From positions 1,029,245 to 1,093,244 of the forward strand of contig NZ_CP037895.1 in NCBI RefSeq assembly GCF_004634385.1: DNA of 64,000 bases. The letters run 5' to 3'. The stretch's first letter is position 1, and each line of letters opens with the position of its first letter. The translations under genes were made by a program, and so were the position numbers. This DNA is from Thermaerobacter sp. FW80 (GTDB lineage Bacteria; Bacillota; Sulfobacillia; Thermaerobacterales; Thermaerobacteraceae). A model generated the notes under the pieces. That model saw only the letters and a list, made by a program, of their open reading frames with translations. It had not been told where the DNA came from and searched no databases. Below, one piece after another: positions 56,005 to 64,000 of this stretch.

Positions 56005-57488
56005 GGCGATGCGCTCCCCTCCGGCTGGATGGCGCCGTCGGCCGCGGTCCCCGTGGCCCGGACGGCGTCCGCCGCGGCGTCGTCGGGCCCGTCCACCGCG
56101 GCGCCGAGGCGGCGCAGGTTGACGAAGAAGTCCGGGTCGGAGACGGCGGCGCACGCCGCGCCGACGATCGCCGTCTCCCCGTCCGCCGCCAGCCCCGCCA
56201 CGGCCAGCGCCATGGCCATGCGATGGTCGCCGCGGGCGTCGCAGGCGGCGCCCCGCAGGGGGGTGGGGCCGTGGACGTCCAAGCCGTCCGGGTGCTCGTC
56301 CACCCGCGCCCCCAGGCGGCGCAGCTCCTCCGCCAGGGCCCGCAGGCGGTCGGTCTCCTTGACCCGCAGCTCGGCGGCGTCGCGGATGCGGGTGGTGCCG
56401 CGGGCCTGGGTGGCCAGGACGGCCAGGATGGGGATCTCGTCGATCAGGCGCGGGATCAGCTCGCCGCCCACGGCCACGGCCCGCAGGTCCGACGCCTCGG
56501 CGATCAGGTCGGCCACCGGCTCGCCCACCGGTCCGGTGGGGCCGTCGCCCGCGGGCGACGCCGCTTCATCGCGGATGCGCATCCGGATCCGGGCGCCCAT
56601 GGCCTCGAGGACCTCCAGGAATCCGATCCGCGTGGGATTGACGCCGACCCCCGGCACCACCACCCGGCTGCCCGGGCAGAGGACCGCCGCCGCCAGGTAG
56701 AAGGCCGCCGCCGAGGGGTCGCCGGGGATCGACACCCGGGCCGGGGCACGGAGCGGGCGGCCGCCCTCCACCGCGACCGTCAGGTCGTCGCGCCGGACGG
56801 GCACGCCGAACAGGGGCAGCATGCGCTCGGTGTGGTCGCGGGACAGGGCGGGCTCCCGCACGCTGGTTCGTCCCTCGGCGAACAGCCCGGCCAGCAGCAG
56901 GGCGCTCTTGACCTGGGCGCTGGCCACCGGGCTGTCGTGGTGGATCCCGCGCAGGGCGCCGCCCCGGACGCGCAGCGGCGCCCGCCGGCCGCCGTCGCGC
57001 CCTTCGATCTGCGCCCCCATGCGGCGCAAGGGCTCCACCACCCGGCCCATGGGGCGACGGCAGAGGGACGCGTCGCCCGTCAGGGTGGCGGCGAAGGGGC
57101 GGGTGGCGAGCAGCCCCAGGAGGAGGCGCATGGTGGTGCCGGAGTTGCCGGCGTCCAGGGGTGCCGCCGGGGCCTGCCAGCCGTCGATGCCGGGTCCCTC
57201 GACCACCACCCGGTCCGCCGCGGGCCGCGTGACGGCGACGCCCAGGGCGGCCAGGCACGCCAGGGTGGACGCGGCATCCCGCCCCGGCGCGTAGCCCTCC
57301 AGGGTCACCCGGCCCCCCGCGGCCGCCGCCAGCATGGCCGCCCGATGGGAGATGGACTTGTCGCCCGGCACCCGCACGGTGCCCGCCAGGTCGCGGGCCG
57401 GCCGCACCCGGGCGACGCCGCCGGGGCCGGCGACGCCGCCGGGGCCGCTCGCCCTGGTGGGCAGGGACGACGAGATGGGCTCCGACAT
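56001..57488 (-). CDS. aroA: 5-enolpyruvylshikimate-3-phosphate synthase
   Basis: 495 residues. VPGDKSISHRAAMLAAAAGG, LDAGNSGTTMRLLLGLLATR, GDASLCRRPMGRVVEPL, SAQVKSALLLAGLFAEG and LRVKETDRLRALAEEL are the substrate-binding motifs. GDKSISHR with NSGTTMR (no Ala for the Gly of the PEP site at NAGTAMR position; here NSGTTMR) places it with class II-like or Bacillus-type enzymes. Slightly long at both ends. ATG 57488; tyrA ends five bases upstream. Confidence 0.95.
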   Translation of the reverse strand: MSEPISSSLPTRASGPGGVAGPGGVARVRPARDLAGTVRVPGDKSISHRAAMLAAAAGGRVTLEGYAPGRDAASTLACLAALGVAVTRPAADRVVVEGPGIDGWQAPAAPLDAGNSGTTMRLLLGLLATRPFAATLTGDASLCRRPMGRVVEPLRRMGAQIEGRDGGRRAPLRVRGGALRGIHHDSPVASAQVKSALLLAGLFAEGRTSVREPALSRDHTERMLPLFGVPVRRDDLTVAVEGGRPLRAPARVSIPGDPSAAAFYLAAAVLCPGSRVVVPGVGVNPTRIGFLEVLEAMGARIRMRIRDEAASPAGDGPTGPVGEPVADLIAEASDLRAVAVGGELIPRLIDEIPILAVLATQARGTTRIRDAAELRVKETDRLRALAEELRRLGARVDEHPDGLDVHGPTPLRGAACDARGDHRMAMALAVAGLAADGETAIVGAACAAVSDPDFFVNLRRLGAAVDGPDDAAADAVRATGTAADGAIQPEGSASP

Positions 57489-58219
57489 CGATCTCACCGA
57501 CCGCTGGAACCGGTCCGGGATGGATCGGCGAGCACCGCCGCCCGGAAGCGGCGGGCGTCGTCCAGGTAGCGGTAGAGGGCCGCGTCGTCCCCGCGGGCGG
57601 CGGCATCGGCCAGGCGGTCCAGCTCGTCCCGCAGGGCGGCCAGCCACGGCGCCACCTGATCCCAGTTGGCGCGGAGCATGTCGCGCCCCACCTCCGGGTT
57701 GCCGGCGGCGACCCGGGTGGTGTCCCGGAAGCCGCCGGCCACCAGCCGGCGGAGGTGGGGGAGGTCGCCGGCGCCGCGGCGGGCCGTGGCGGCCAGGGCG
57801 GCGGCCACCACCAGCGGCAGGTGGCTGGTCAGGGCCACGTGCCGGTCGTGCTCGCGGGGATCCATGCAGAGCACCCGGGCCCCCGCCGCCTCCAGCAGCG
57901 GCACCCACGCCGCGGCGGCCGCCGGACCCCAGGGGGGCGCCGGCGTCAGCACCCAGGTGTGGCCGCGGAAGAGGTCGGCGTCGGTGGCGGCGGGGCCCCA
58001 CCGCTCCGTCCCCGCCATGGGGTGCCCGCCGACGAAGGGGACGTCGGGCGGCACCAGGCGCTGCGCCGCGCGCATCACCGGCGCCTTGACGCTGCCGGTG
58101 TCGGTCAGCAGCACGCCCGGCCGCAGGTGCGGCCGGGCGGCGGCCAGGACGTCCGGGATGGCGCCGACGGGGACGGCGATCACCACGGCGTCGGCCTCGG
58201 CCACCGGCCCGAGGTCGCC

Positions 58220-58231
58220 GGACGAACCGGC
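58220..58231 (+). repeat. iterated 12-mer GGACGAACCGGC
   Basis: Exact copy in tyrA. Confidence 0.85.
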
Positions 58232-58508
58232 GTCGATGTGGCCGGCCCGCAGGGCGTGCTCCACGGCCGCCGGGTCCCGGTCGATGCCGATCACCCGCCG
58301 CACCCGCGACCGCACGGCCGCCACCAGCGAGCCGCCGATCTGCCCCAGGCCGACCACCGCCAGGGTCCGCCGGCGCCAGGCGGCGAGACCGCCGGGCTCC
58401 CCGTCGCCGCCTGCGCCCCGCGCACCCGGTCCCCCGGGCGCGGCGTGGACCGGCGGGCTGCCACCGGCGGGGTCCGTCGCCGCCGCGGGGTCGCCGGCCG
58501 CCACCGCC

Positions 58509-59665
<1,157 letters not shown>

Positions 59666-59669
<4 letters not shown>

Positions 59670-60088
59670 CCTCGGCTCCCTCCCGCCAGCGCCTGGGCGA
59701 CGGCCATGCCCGCCGCGGTGCCCGCGGGCTCCCGGCCCGCCAGGTCGGGACGCAGGCAGCGGGCCGCTCCCAGGTACACGTGCCGGATCTCCGCCGGCGA
59801 CCGGTCGGTGTTGACCAGCACCAGGGCGCGGATGCACCGAGGCAGGTCATCCGCCACCGGCGGCGCCATGGCATCCAGCAGCGGGACGTGGGTCCAGCCC
59901 AGCTCGCGCACGGCCGACGCCGGGAAGGCCCGATCCAGGTCGCTGGTCACCGTGAAGAACACGGCAACAATATCATCGACTGACGCTTCATTCAGTTCAA
60001 CCATGGCCTGCAACAGCTCCCGGGTCGCCCGGCGGATCGCCTCCGGACTGTTGTCCTCGGCGACGACGGCACCCCGGATCCCGCGCAC
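59666..60088 (-). CDS. aroH: chorismate mutase, AroH type
   Basis: 140 residues, trimeric Bacillus-type mutase turning chorismate into prephenate. [58 protein letters not shown] and [11 protein letters not shown] match the family including the active-site Arg near residues 5 and 90. GTG 60088 follows AAGGAGGG. First gene of the aro operon, directly downstream of the structured leader. Confidence 0.95.
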
Positions 60089-60112
60089 CTCGGTTCCCTC
60101 CTTGCCGGCCCC

Positions 60113-60185
60113 CTGCGTAGAAAGGAAAACGCCACCGGCCGGTGGCGGGAGGAATCCGCCCCTACCGTCCTACCGTTCTACGCAG
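60113..60185 (-). promoter_or_regulatory. aro operon leader: terminator hairpin with UAG triplets
   Basis: Read on the minus strand: CTGCGTAGAA (60185-60176) can pair with TTCTACGCAG (60122-60113), enclosing a perfect hairpin GCCACCGG/CCGGTGGC (60146-60131) that is followed by GTTTTCCTTTCT, a terminator-like T-rich tail overlapping the outer 3' arm. UAG triplets at 60180, 60172 and 60164 repeat every 8 bases (TAG-AACGG-TAG-GACGG-TAG). A second, similar pair CAG-GACGG-TAG lies at 60286-60276. The arrangement suggests attenuation by an RNA-binding protein; the gene upstream is HutP-family. Confidence 0.5.
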
Positions 60186-60380
60186 CGGATGCCGATGGTT
60201 TTCGCGTGGCTTCCAGGCAGGCCCCGTGACGCGGACCGCCACGCCGGTCCCCTCGTCCCGTCCGGCCGCCGCCACCTACCGTCCTGCCGTCCGTCCGGCG
60301 GCGTGCCGCCCGGCTGGGCACCGGCCCCCGGCCCGCCGGAGGGCCGACCCGGCCTGGCCACGTGCGGGTTGTTATTCGCG

Positions 60381-60409
60381 AATATACAATGCGACCGGCG
60401 CAGCGGCAA
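60381..60409 (-). promoter_or_regulatory. promoter of the aro operon
   Basis: On the minus strand TTGCCG (60409-60404), 17-base spacer, TATATT (60386-60381). Transcription would begin near 60373, giving a leader of about 285 bases before aroH. The palindrome ATTCGCGAAT (60375-60384) overlaps the -10. Confidence 0.6.
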
Positions 60410-60422
60410 GCCGTTCCTGAAA

Positions 60423-60447
60423 CATTCCGCAAGACCATTCCGCAAGA
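60423..60447. repeat. 13-bp tandem repeat upstream of the aro promoter
   Basis: CATTCCGCAAGA at 60423-60434 and 60436-60447, ending 14 bases upstream of the -35 of the minus-strand promoter; a possible activator or repressor site. Confidence 0.55.
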
Positions 60448-60539
60448 TATGGGCGTCGGTCAGCCGCTGCGCGCCCTTCCGCGGGGCGATGGGCGCGGAC
60501 CCGCGGGGACCCGCGGCGCCCATCGGGCCCGCGCGGCGC

Positions 60540-61007
60540 TCAGCCGCGGGCCGGCGCGGAGTCGCCGCCCGCCCCGTCCACGTCGGGCACCGCCCGGTGG
60601 GCGAGCCCGACGGCCACGTCGTCCAGGTGGACCAGGCCGACGCCGACGAAGACGGCGCAGGCGAGATGCTCTCCGAACCGGGCGATGGCCACCTTGCCCC
60701 CCACGTTGAAGCCCAGCGCCCGCCCGGCCAGCTGGGCCAGGGCCTCCCGGGCCGCTCCCGCTACCGCCCCTTCGTGGGGGTGGATGGGGGCGATCACCCC
60801 TTCCCGTCGTGCGGCCACGATGGCCCGCTGCACCATGCTGCCGATGGACTCGGTGTAGGGACCGCCGAAGTCCACGGCCACGCCGCGGATCCCCTTGCGC
60901 AAGAGGTCCTCCTTGATCCGGGCCTCGTCCCCCCGGCTGGCCGAGGTCGCCAGGCGCAGGGCAGCCCGGGCCACCGCCAGGTTGGGTGCCTCCGTATCGT
61001 GGGTCAC
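60540..61007 (-). CDS. HutP family RNA-binding regulator
   Basis: 155 residues. VARAALRLATSASRGDEARI, IRGVAVDFGGPYTESIGSMV, GFNVGGKVAIARFGEHLACA and GVGLVHLDDVAVGLAHRAVP match the HutP family of Clostridia. In Bacillus, HutP with L-histidine and Mg2+ binds UAG/NAG triplets and prevents termination in the hut leader. Two of the known metal-binding His positions seem to be Gly here (aligned from memory), so the ligand may differ. No hut genes are near; the aro operon leader with UAG triplets begins about 170 bases downstream. GTG 61007 overlaps the upstream gene by four bases. Confidence 0.78.
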   Translation of the reverse strand: MTHDTEAPNLAVARAALRLATSASRGDEARIKEDLLRKGIRGVAVDFGGPYTESIGSMVQRAIVAARREGVIAPIHPHEGAVAGAAREALAQLAGRALGFNVGGKVAIARFGEHLACAVFVGVGLVHLDDVAVGLAHRAVPDVDGAGGDSAPARG

Positions 61008-62395
61008 GTCCTCCCCGCCTTTCCGTGCCGTGGATCCGTCGCCCGGTCGCCTCCCTCGCCCCCGCCGTCGTCCCCCGGCACCACCGGCGAGAGCCGCAGC
61101 CGCGCCCCGGTGCGGACCGGGACGAGGCGGCACACGCCCCACCCCGCGCGGGTCAGCCCGGCGACGAGCGCCTCGAGACGGGGACTGCTCGCCGCCGGGG
61201 CCTCCGGCAGCCCCAGGGCCCACACCGCCGCGGCCAAGTGCCACGCCGGCCAGACCAGGGGTCCCCCTGGACGGCCCGGCTCCCAACCCAGGCGGCCCAA
61301 GATCGCCTCCAATTGGTGGCCGTGCTGTGCCACCGCGGGGGGCACCAGCGGCGAGTCGCGGAGGGACCGGGCCAGGGCGGCCGATTCGCCGAGGAGGCGT
61401 ACCCACGCCGTCGACGTCGACCCCTCGTCCCCCGGCGCGCCGGCTGCAGTCTGCGGCCGGCGAGGATCGACGGGGAGGGCCGCCGGCAACCGTCGCCGCC
61501 ACCCGGCGAGCCACTGCGACTCCCGGGCGAGGACCGCGGCCAAGGTCCCGGAGGCTTCGGCCTCACCGGCTTCGGGCCTCGTCGCGGCGGTGGGCACCAC
61601 CCCGCTGCGGGATTCCATCCAGAGCGCGGCCCAGCGCCACTCCGCCACCGGTACCCCGTCCCCCGTCCCCGGGCCCGCCGGGCCCCCGTCGGCGATGGGC
61701 CAGACCAAGAGCAGCCGCCGCCCCAGCGGCCGCACCCGATCCCACGGCACGGCGGCCAGGGCCGCGGCCCGCCAGGCGCTCTGGGGCGTCGGCCATCCGC
61801 CTTCGCGCAGCGCGGCGTCACCGGGCATGCCCTCCCCCCCATCCACGGGCGACCCGCGGGGCGCCGCGGCGGGGGCGTCCGCCAGGGGAGGACCAGCCCA
61901 GCGCAGGCCGCCGAGGGCCATGGCCACCGCCCGCGGCCAGGCGCCCCACGCCAGGGCGGCGGCTTGGGCGGCGGCCAGCGGGGGGATGGGCCGCCCCGTG
62001 GCCGCGGCGGCCTCCAGGGAGCGGGCGATGTGGAGCCGCAAGGGATCGCGGGGCGGGGTCGCCCATCGCCCTCGCCCCAGCGGGCGGAGGGCCACGGCCA
62101 GGGCCATCCCCAGGGGCGCCCCGGCGGTACCGCCCACCGGCGTCGAAGGCGACGGCCCGCCCCCCCTCTCCCGCGACGCGACCGCGCCGGCGACCCCTGG
62201 GCCGGGACGCGGGCTGACCGTCGCCTCCGTCGGCCGGTTGGCCTGCCGGGCCATCCAGAGGGGCAGGGCGCCCGCCACGTACCCGCCCAGCAGGATGGCG
62301 CTGGGCACCCTCGCCTCCAGGGCCCACCCTGCGGGGTCCCGGCGGCCTTCGGGCTGGTTCGTCCCGCCGTCGGCGACCGGTGCCAAGGTTCCCAC
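61004..62395 (-). CDS. unknown protein coupled to the HutP gene
   Basis: 463 residues, not recognised. One likely membrane or membrane-associated helix near residues 33-48 (AILLGGYVAGALPLW), then a long Ala/Arg/Pro-rich region that is mostly helical, with conserved-looking WKRLLLVWPI-type strands (RPLGRRLLLVWPIADGG) and an ordered end (LVAGLTRAGWGVCRLVPVRT). The four-base overlap with hutP (GTGA) supports it being a real gene. GTG 62395 has only a weak ribosome site. A one-mismatch 13-mer (62352) lies near the start. Confidence 0.6.
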   Translation of the reverse strand: MGTLAPVADGGTNQPEGRRDPAGWALEARVPSAILLGGYVAGALPLWMARQANRPTEATVSPRPGPGVAGAVASRERGGGPSPSTPVGGTAGAPLGMALAVALRPLGRGRWATPPRDPLRLHIARSLEAAAATGRPIPPLAAAQAAALAWGAWPRAVAMALGGLRWAGPPLADAPAAAPRGSPVDGGEGMPGDAALREGGWPTPQSAWRAAALAAVPWDRVRPLGRRLLLVWPIADGGPAGPGTGDGVPVAEWRWAALWMESRSGVVPTAATRPEAGEAEASGTLAAVLARESQWLAGWRRRLPAALPVDPRRPQTAAGAPGDEGSTSTAWVRLLGESAALARSLRDSPLVPPAVAQHGHQLEAILGRLGWEPGRPGGPLVWPAWHLAAAVWALGLPEAPAASSPRLEALVAGLTRAGWGVCRLVPVRTGARLRLSPVVPGDDGGGEGGDRATDPRHGKAGRT

Positions 62396-62503
62396 CCCGT
62401 CGGGGTCGCTCCGCCGCCGGGGCCCGCCTGCCGGGGGGTCCTGCGCATCGGGCGCCGCGGCGGCGGTGGCGGATCGGCTCAGAAGGGGCGGTTGCAGCCC
62501 GGC

Positions 62504-63853
62504 TCAGGGCAGGTGCAACATCACCCGCGCCACGGTGAAGTACAGGAACAGGCCCGTGCCGTCCACCAGGGTGCTGATGAAGGGACCGGACACCACCGCC
62601 GGGTCGACCCGCAAGCGGTGCAGGAGCAGGGGCAGGATGGCCGCGACCATGGACGCCCAGACGACGATGAACAGGGCCGTGACCGCCACCACCGGGCCCA
62701 GCTGGGGGCCGACCCCCAGGGTGAGGGCGCGGATGTAGGCGGCCACGGCCATGGCGGCCCCCAGCAGGGCGCCCGTCGCCACCTCGCGAGCGAGCACGCG
62801 CCCGAGATCGCGGAAGGCGACCTCGCCCACCGCCAGGGCGCGGACCAGGGTCGAGACGGTCTGGCTGCCCGTGTTGCCCCCCGTGCCGATCAGCAGCGGG
62901 ATGAAGAAGGTCAGGCCCACCACCCGGGACAGCAGGTCCTCGAAGTGACGGAGCACCGTGCTGGTGTAGGCGCCGGCCACGAACAGCGTCAGCAGCCAGC
63001 CCACGCGCTTGCGGAAGAGCACCGGCACCGGCGTCTTGAAGTACGACTCCGCCAGGGGCACGCTGCCGCCCAGGCGCTGGATGTCCTCCGTCGCCTCGCG
63101 GTGGATCACGTCGATGATGTCGTCGACGGTGATGATGCCCAGGAGCCGGTTCTGGTCGTCCACCACGGGCAGGGCGACGAAGTCGTACCGGGTGAGCAGC
63201 CGTGCCGCCTCCTCGCGCGCCGCGGTGGCGCGCACGGCGATGACGTCCGCCCGGCCCACGTCGGCCAGCGGTGCCCGCGGGTCGGCCAGGATCAGCTCGC
63301 GCAAGGACGCCACGCGCACCAGCCGGCCCCGGGCGTCGACCACGTACACGTAGGAGACCACCTCGGCGTCGTGGCCGACCTTGCGCACGTGGTCCAGGGC
63401 CTGCTGGACCATCCACCCCTCCCGGGCGGCGATGTACTCGATGGTGGCCAGGCTGCCGGCGGTGTCCTCCGGGAACGTCATCAGCGTGTCGATCCGCTCC
63501 CGGTACGCCGGCGGCAGCCACGCCTTGAGGCGCGCCGCCTGCAGGGGGTGCAGGGCCAGCAGCAGGTCGACCACCGTGTCGCTGGACATCGCCTGGAGGA
63601 GCGCCGCCGCCAGGGGCTCGTCCAGGTGGTCGAGAATGCGATATTGCAGCTCGGGCTCGAGGTACTCCAGGGTCTCGGCGGCGAGGGGGGTCGGCATGGC
63701 GCGGACCAGGCGCAGGCGCTCCGCGGGTTCGAGGCGCGCCAGCACCTCCGCCCGGTCGAAGGGCTGCAGCCGGACCAGCCGTTGGAGGGCCGCCCGTTCG
63801 CCCTCGCCCTGGAGGATGGTCGCGATGTCGCGGGCCTGCTCGGCGGCCTGCAC
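62504..63853 (-). CDS. mgtE: magnesium transporter MgtE
   Basis: 449 residues. MgtE N domain (about 1-130), two CBS domains (about 135-260, e.g. YVVDARGRLVRVASLREL; FVALPVVDDQNRLLGIITVD) and five membrane helices (about 285-449) with the pore signature GTGGNTGSQTVSTLVRAL. Mg2+ binding to the cytoplasmic domains gates the channel. GTG 63853 follows GGGGGGATCC. A perfect -10 lies upstream. It probably heads a transcript reaching hutP, which is notable because HutP proteins need Mg2+. Confidence 0.95.
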   Translation of the reverse strand: MQAAEQARDIATILQGEGERAALQRLVRLQPFDRAEVLARLEPAERLRLVRAMPTPLAAETLEYLEPELQYRILDHLDEPLAAALLQAMSSDTVVDLLLALHPLQAARLKAWLPPAYRERIDTLMTFPEDTAGSLATIEYIAAREGWMVQQALDHVRKVGHDAEVVSYVYVVDARGRLVRVASLRELILADPRAPLADVGRADVIAVRATAAREEAARLLTRYDFVALPVVDDQNRLLGIITVDDIIDVIHREATEDIQRLGGSVPLAESYFKTPVPVLFRKRVGWLLTLFVAGAYTSTVLRHFEDLLSRVVGLTFFIPLLIGTGGNTGSQTVSTLVRALAVGEVAFRDLGRVLAREVATGALLGAAMAVAAYIRALTLGVGPQLGPVVAVTALFIVVWASMVAAILPLLLHRLRVDPAVVSGPFISTLVDGTGLFLYFTVARVMLHLP

Positions 63854-63957
63854 GGCTGGATCCCCCCTCGCTGCGGTGCGGTGACGGGGTTGCCGCGTTC
63901 GTCCCGATGGGCCAGCGCGGCGGTGGTCGGATCGGCATCCGGCTCGACGCCTTGCCC

Positions 63958-63963
63958 ATTATA
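63958..63963 (-). promoter_or_regulatory. -10 element of mgtE promoter
   Basis: TATAAT on the minus strand (63963-63958), about 105 bases before mgtE; the -35 (TTCCAC) is weak. The leader is too short for a full M-box riboswitch and none was recognised. Confidence 0.45.
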
Positions 63964-64000
63964 GCCGCGGCCCGCGGGGGGTGGAAGGCGGGGTGGGCAC

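Noticed and set aside
60089-60373. T-box or TRAP site in the aro leader
   Set aside because: No AGGGTGGNACCGCG-type T-box sequence was found, and UAG spacing (five bases) does not suit TRAP, which needs many (G/U)AG repeats two or three bases apart.
60170-60523. Leader peptide or small gene upstream of aroH (minus strand)
   Set aside because: The frame lacks a convincing ribosome site, has no run of Tyr, Phe or Trp codons, and overlaps the promoter.
63854-64000. M-box Mg2+ riboswitch before mgtE
   Set aside because: Only about 105 bases lie between the -10 and the gene, and no M-box core was recognised.

Overview
The window is about 73% G+C (hand estimate), densely coded, and rich in GTG/TTG starts with strong GGAGG ribosome-binding sites. 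Gene content and order match the Bacillus/Clostridia flagellar-secA-ftsEX-minJ-uvrBA neighbourhood. A very GC-rich, thermophile-type Firmicute such as a Thermaerobacter relative is the best guess from the sequence; the species is inference.

Layout. 1-4280 (+): end of flagellin, then flaG, fliD, fliS and a FliT-like gene. 4277-8418 (+): metK with a long leader, a small glycosyltransferase-like protein and a membrane GAF-GGDEF diguanylate cyclase. 9021-13865 (+): comF, flgM, flgN, flgK, flgL. 14043-17757 (+): a phosphohexomutase, a DnaA-box cluster, hpf and an unknown gene. 17758-21845: a 26-residue peptide ORF between two copies of an operator-like palindrome, an HD-GYP gene cut in two by an IS1182-type element with a 4-bp target duplication, and a DUF5317-like membrane protein. 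22373-33327 (+): secA, prfB (with its +1 frameshift site), ftsE, ftsX, an M23 peptidase, ctpA and a MinJ-like PDZ protein. 33373-38326 (+): uvrB and uvrA behind a LexA-like box. 38307-43546 (-): an AI-2E family transporter, an IS607-type element (serine recombinase plus TnpB) and a radical SAM gene. 43756-50221 (+): uvrC, a degenerate ThDP-fold protein, a membrane spermidine-synthase-like protein and a YvlD-like protein. 50420-63853 (-): mgtE, an unknown gene, a HutP-family regulator, then the aromatic operon aroH-aroF-tyrA-aroA-aroE-aroC-aroKB, with aroQ last.

How it fits together. The flagellar filament, junction and chaperone genes sit with the FlgM anti-sigma factor and a sigma-D-like promoter. 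Cell-division and wall genes (ftsEX, M23 activator, CtpA, MinJ-like) follow secA/prfB as in Bacillus. Excision-repair genes are split between uvrBA and uvrC, and both loci carry LexA-like sites. A c-di-GMP synthase and a c-di-GMP phosphodiesterase share a related membrane sensor, but the phosphodiesterase is interrupted.

Most notable: (1) a non-palindromic 12-13-bp sequence, GGACGAACCGGC(C), occurs exactly 15 times in both orientations against about 0.04 expected, resembling a DNA-uptake or other highly iterated genome signal. (2) The aro operon has a structured leader with a terminator-like hairpin and regularly spaced UAG triplets, directly downstream of a HutP-family RNA-binding regulator gene, suggesting a HutP-type antitermination switch for aromatic amino acid synthesis. 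(3) A tight cluster of five DnaA-box-like 9-mers lies upstream of hpf, away from any dnaA gene.
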